Of a stretch of DNA of 64,000 bases, positions 61,968 to 64,000 are shown in pieces. Within the stretch, counting starts at the first letter, position 1. Each line of letters begins with the position of its first letter. The position numbers and the translations under genes are program-made. Origin of the DNA: Nodosilinea sp. P-1105. Lineage in GTDB: Bacteria > Cyanobacteriota > Cyanobacteriia > Phormidesmidales > Phormidesmidaceae. Under the pieces are notes generated by a model. It saw nothing but the letters and a program-made list of their open reading frames with translations. It made no database searches and was not told the DNA's origin. Where the stretch lies: assembly GCF_012911975.1 (NCBI RefSeq), contig NZ_SMDQ01000009.1, positions 62,001-126,000 on the forward strand. Direction: 5' to 3'.

Positions 61968-64000
61968 ATGTCTAACGCCTTTCTCGACCGTTTGCATAGC
62001 CCCGATCGCCCCGTGCTGGTGTTCGATGGGGCCATGGGGACCAACCTACAGGTGCAAAACCTGACGGCTGATGACTTTGGTGGCCCCGAGTATGAGGGCT
62101 GTAACGAGTACCTGGTGGTGACCAAGCCCGAGGCCGTTGAGACGGTGCATCGAGGCTTTTTAGAAGCCGGGGCCGATGTAATTGAGACCGATACGTTTGG
62201 GGGCACCTGCCTGGTGCTGGCAGAGTACGATTTGGCGGATCGGGCCTACGAGCTGAACAAGACCGCAGCCGCTTTGGCCCGACGAGTGGCGGATGACTAT
62301 TCCACCCCAGACAAGCCCCGATTTGTGGCGGGGTCTATGGGGCCAGGGACTAAATTACCGACCCTAGGGCACATTGACTTTGACCGCCTCAAAGCCGCCT
62401 ACGTGGAACAGGCGACGGGGCTGATCGATGGCGGGGTTGACCTGCTGCTGGTGGAAACCTGCCAGGATGTGCTGCAAATTAAAGCGGCGCTGAATGCCAT
62501 TGAAGAAGCCTTTGCCGCTGTGGGCAAACGCCTACCGTTGATGGTCTCTGTCACCATGGAGCAGCAGGGCACCATGTTGGTGGGCACCGAAATGGCCGCC
62601 GCCCTGGCCATTCTAGAACCCTACCCCATCGATATTTTGGGCCTTAACTGCGCCACCGGCCCTGACTTGATGAAAGACCACATCAAGCACCTGTCAGAGC
62701 AGTCCCCCTTTGTGATTTCCTGCATCCCCAATGCCGGGCTGCCCGAGAATGTGGGGGGCCATGCCGTCTACCGCCTCACCCCGATGGAGTTGCGCATGGC
62801 TCTGATGCATTTTGTTGAGGACCTGGGGGTCCAGGTGATTGGCGGCTGCTGCGGCACCCGTCCCGAGCACATTGCCCAGTTGGCGGAGATTGCGCGGGAG
62901 CTGCGACCGAAGGAACGACCCGTGAGGGGTGGATGGGTGGATGGGTCGATGGGTAACGGGGCTGAAACACCCACTACTCATCCACCCTCCCACTCATCCA
63001 CCCATCCACCCTCCCCTCGCCCTCCCTTCAACTACACCCCTGCCGCTGCCTCTATCTACAGCACCCAACCCTATGAACAAGACAACTCCTTCTTGATCGT
63101 GGGGGAGCGGCTGAACGCCAGTGGTTCGAAAAAGTGCCGGGAGATGCTAAATGCCGAAGACTGGGATGGGCTGGTGGCCTTGGCGCGATCGCAGGTAAAA
63201 GAGGGTGCCCATGTCCTGGACGTGAACGTGGACTATGTGGGTCGCGACGGCGAGCAGGACATGCACGAGTTGGTGTCGCGCCTGGTGACCAACGTCACCC
63301 TGCCCCTGATGCTGGACTCCACCGAGTGGCAGAAGATGGAAGCGGGGCTGAAGGTGGCCGGGGGCAAGTGTATCCTCAACTCCACCAACTATGAAGACGG
63401 CGAGGAGCGCTTTTTCAAGGTGTTGGAGCTGGCCAAAAAGTATGGCGCAGGCATCGTCGTCGGCACCATTGACGAAGACGGCATGGCCCGCACCGCCGAG
63501 AAAAAGTTTCAAATTGCCCAGCGGGCCTACCGGGATGCCCTGGAGTACGGTATCCCGGCCCACGAGCTGTTCTTTGACACCCTGGCGTTGCCGATCTCCA
63601 CTGGCATTGAAGAAGATCGGGTGAACGGGCGCGAAACCATTGAATCCATCCGGCTGATCCGCGAAAATCTGCCCGGCTGCCACATCATGTTGGGGGTATC
63701 GAACATCTCCTTTGGCCTTAGCCCCGTGGCCCGGGTCACCCTCAACTCGGTGTTTCTCCACGAGGCCATGCAGGTGGGCCTGGATGGGGCGATCGTCAGT
63801 GCCGCCAAGATTCTGCCGTTGGCCAAGATCAACCCTGACCACCAAAAGGTCTGTCGTGACCTGATCTACGATCGCCGGGACTTTGACGGCGACATTGTCA
63901 CCTATGACCCCCTGACCAAGCTAACCACCCTGTTCGAAGGTAAAAGCCTGAAGAAAAAAGAGGCGATCGCCAAGGATCTGCCCATCGACGAGCAGCTGAA
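61968..64000 (+). CDS. metH: Cobalamin-dependent methionine synthase MetH, 5' part
   Basis: MetH transfers a methyl group from methyltetrahydrofolate via cobalamin to homocysteine. The frame is open to the window end (677 codons). The homocysteine domain has [27 protein letters not shown] and the zinc site GLNCATGP with [11 protein letters not shown]. The folate domain follows ([44 protein letters not shown]). The linker between them (about residues 323-350) is a translated repeat rich in Gly/Trp then His/Pro. No cobalamin riboswitch is apparent in the 170-base spacer upstream. Confidence 0.95.
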   Translation, partial: MSNAFLDRLHSPDRPVLVFDGAMGTNLQVQNLTADDFGGPEYEGCNEYLVVTKPEAVETVHRGFLEAGADVIETDTFGGTCLVLAEYDLADRAYELNKTAAALARRVADDYSTPDKPRFVAGSMGPGTKLPTLGHIDFDRLKAAYVEQATGLIDGGVDLLLVETCQDVLQIKAALNAIEEAFAAVGKRLPLMVSVTMEQQGTMLVGTEMAAALAILEPYPIDILGLNCATGPDLMKDHIKHLSEQSPFVISCIPNAGLPENVGGHAVYRLTPMELRMALMHFVEDLGVQVIGGCCGTRPEHIAQLAEIARELRPKERPVRGGWVDGSMGNGAETPTTHPPSHSSTHPPSPRPPFNYTPAAASIYSTQPYEQDNSFLIVGERLNASGSKKCREMLNAEDWDGLVALARSQVKEGAHVLDVNVDYVGRDGEQDMHELVSRLVTNVTLPLMLDSTEWQKMEAGLKVAGGKCILNSTNYEDGEERFFKVLELAKKYGAGIVVGTIDEDGMARTAEKKFQIAQRAYRDALEYGIPAHELFFDTLALPISTGIEEDRVNGRETIESIRLIRENLPGCHIMLGVSNISFGLSPVARVTLNSVFLHEAMQVGLDGAIVSAAKILPLAKINPDHQKVCRDLIYDRRDFDGDIVTYDPLTKLTTLFEGKSLKKKEAIAKDLPIDEQL
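62928..63016. repeat. Palindromic repeat translated inside metH
   Basis: GGTGGATGGGTGGATGGGT is followed about 40 bases later by ACTCATCCACCCATCCACCC, an inverted copy, with a further ACTCATCCACCC between. It encodes GGWVDGSMG and [13 protein letters not shown], which link two conserved domains without disturbing the frame. Confidence 0.7.

Overview
The window is chromosomal DNA from a cyanobacterium, probably a filamentous Leptolyngbya-like lineage (the lineage is inference). The evidence is photosystem genes (psaK, psbZ), the separate atpB-atpE pair, plastid-type ribosomal protein PSRP-3/Ycf65, a fused CobA-HemD, many HIP1 octamers (GCGATCGC) in the GC-rich parts, and cyanobacterial interspersed palindromes and MITEs.

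Layout. 1-11200 is core: psaK, a membrane protein, ftsQ-ftsZ-thiD, two small cyanobacterial proteins, the SRP RNA, an HTH/GrpE-like regulator behind asnS, a candidate small RNA, rqcH and remA. 11489-25119 is an AT-rich exopolysaccharide island apparently without HIP1 sites: Wzc-like copolymerase/kinase, GT4, GT2, Wzx flippase, sulfotransferase, Wzy polymerase, GT4, then two tandem pairs of paralogous glycosyltransferases. Together they look like a Wzx/Wzy system for a sulfated polymer. The priming transferase and outer-membrane exporter are not in the window. 25356-36203 is core again: sufE, FHA protein, pgl, tRNA-Gly(GCC), psbZ-ribH, a DHH-CBS-CCA-transferase fusion, dxr, an ArsR regulator, GIY-YIG protein and PhzF.

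36475-46073 mixes nitrogen metabolism (a nitrilase followed by an attC-like sequence; AtzG/AtzE amidase), PPK2, cobA-hemD and coaE, and a large DNA-methylase-like protein with a degenerate catalytic motif. 46117-55157 holds rsmA, a HAD protein, PSRP-3, atpC/atpD, ppk1, a DECD-box helicase and a Rieske protein. 55280-60985 is a decayed type I restriction-modification locus. hsdM has lost its SAM-binding region, hsdS has a nonsense codon and a truncated end, and hsdR has lost its motor and is frameshifted. The embedded DUF1016/YhcG nuclease gene is intact. Fragments of toxin-antitoxin genes sit at the deletion junctions. The window closes with a truncated Uma2 gene, uraH and the 5' part of metH.

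A second layer is small mobile or repeat elements. One TA-inserting MITE family has three full copies and one partial copy; one copy is nested in another palindromic repeat and one supplies the stop codon of atzE. There is also an IS5-type MITE with TTA target duplication in front of ppk1, and interspersed repeats are translated in frame inside the linkers of CobA-HemD and MetH.
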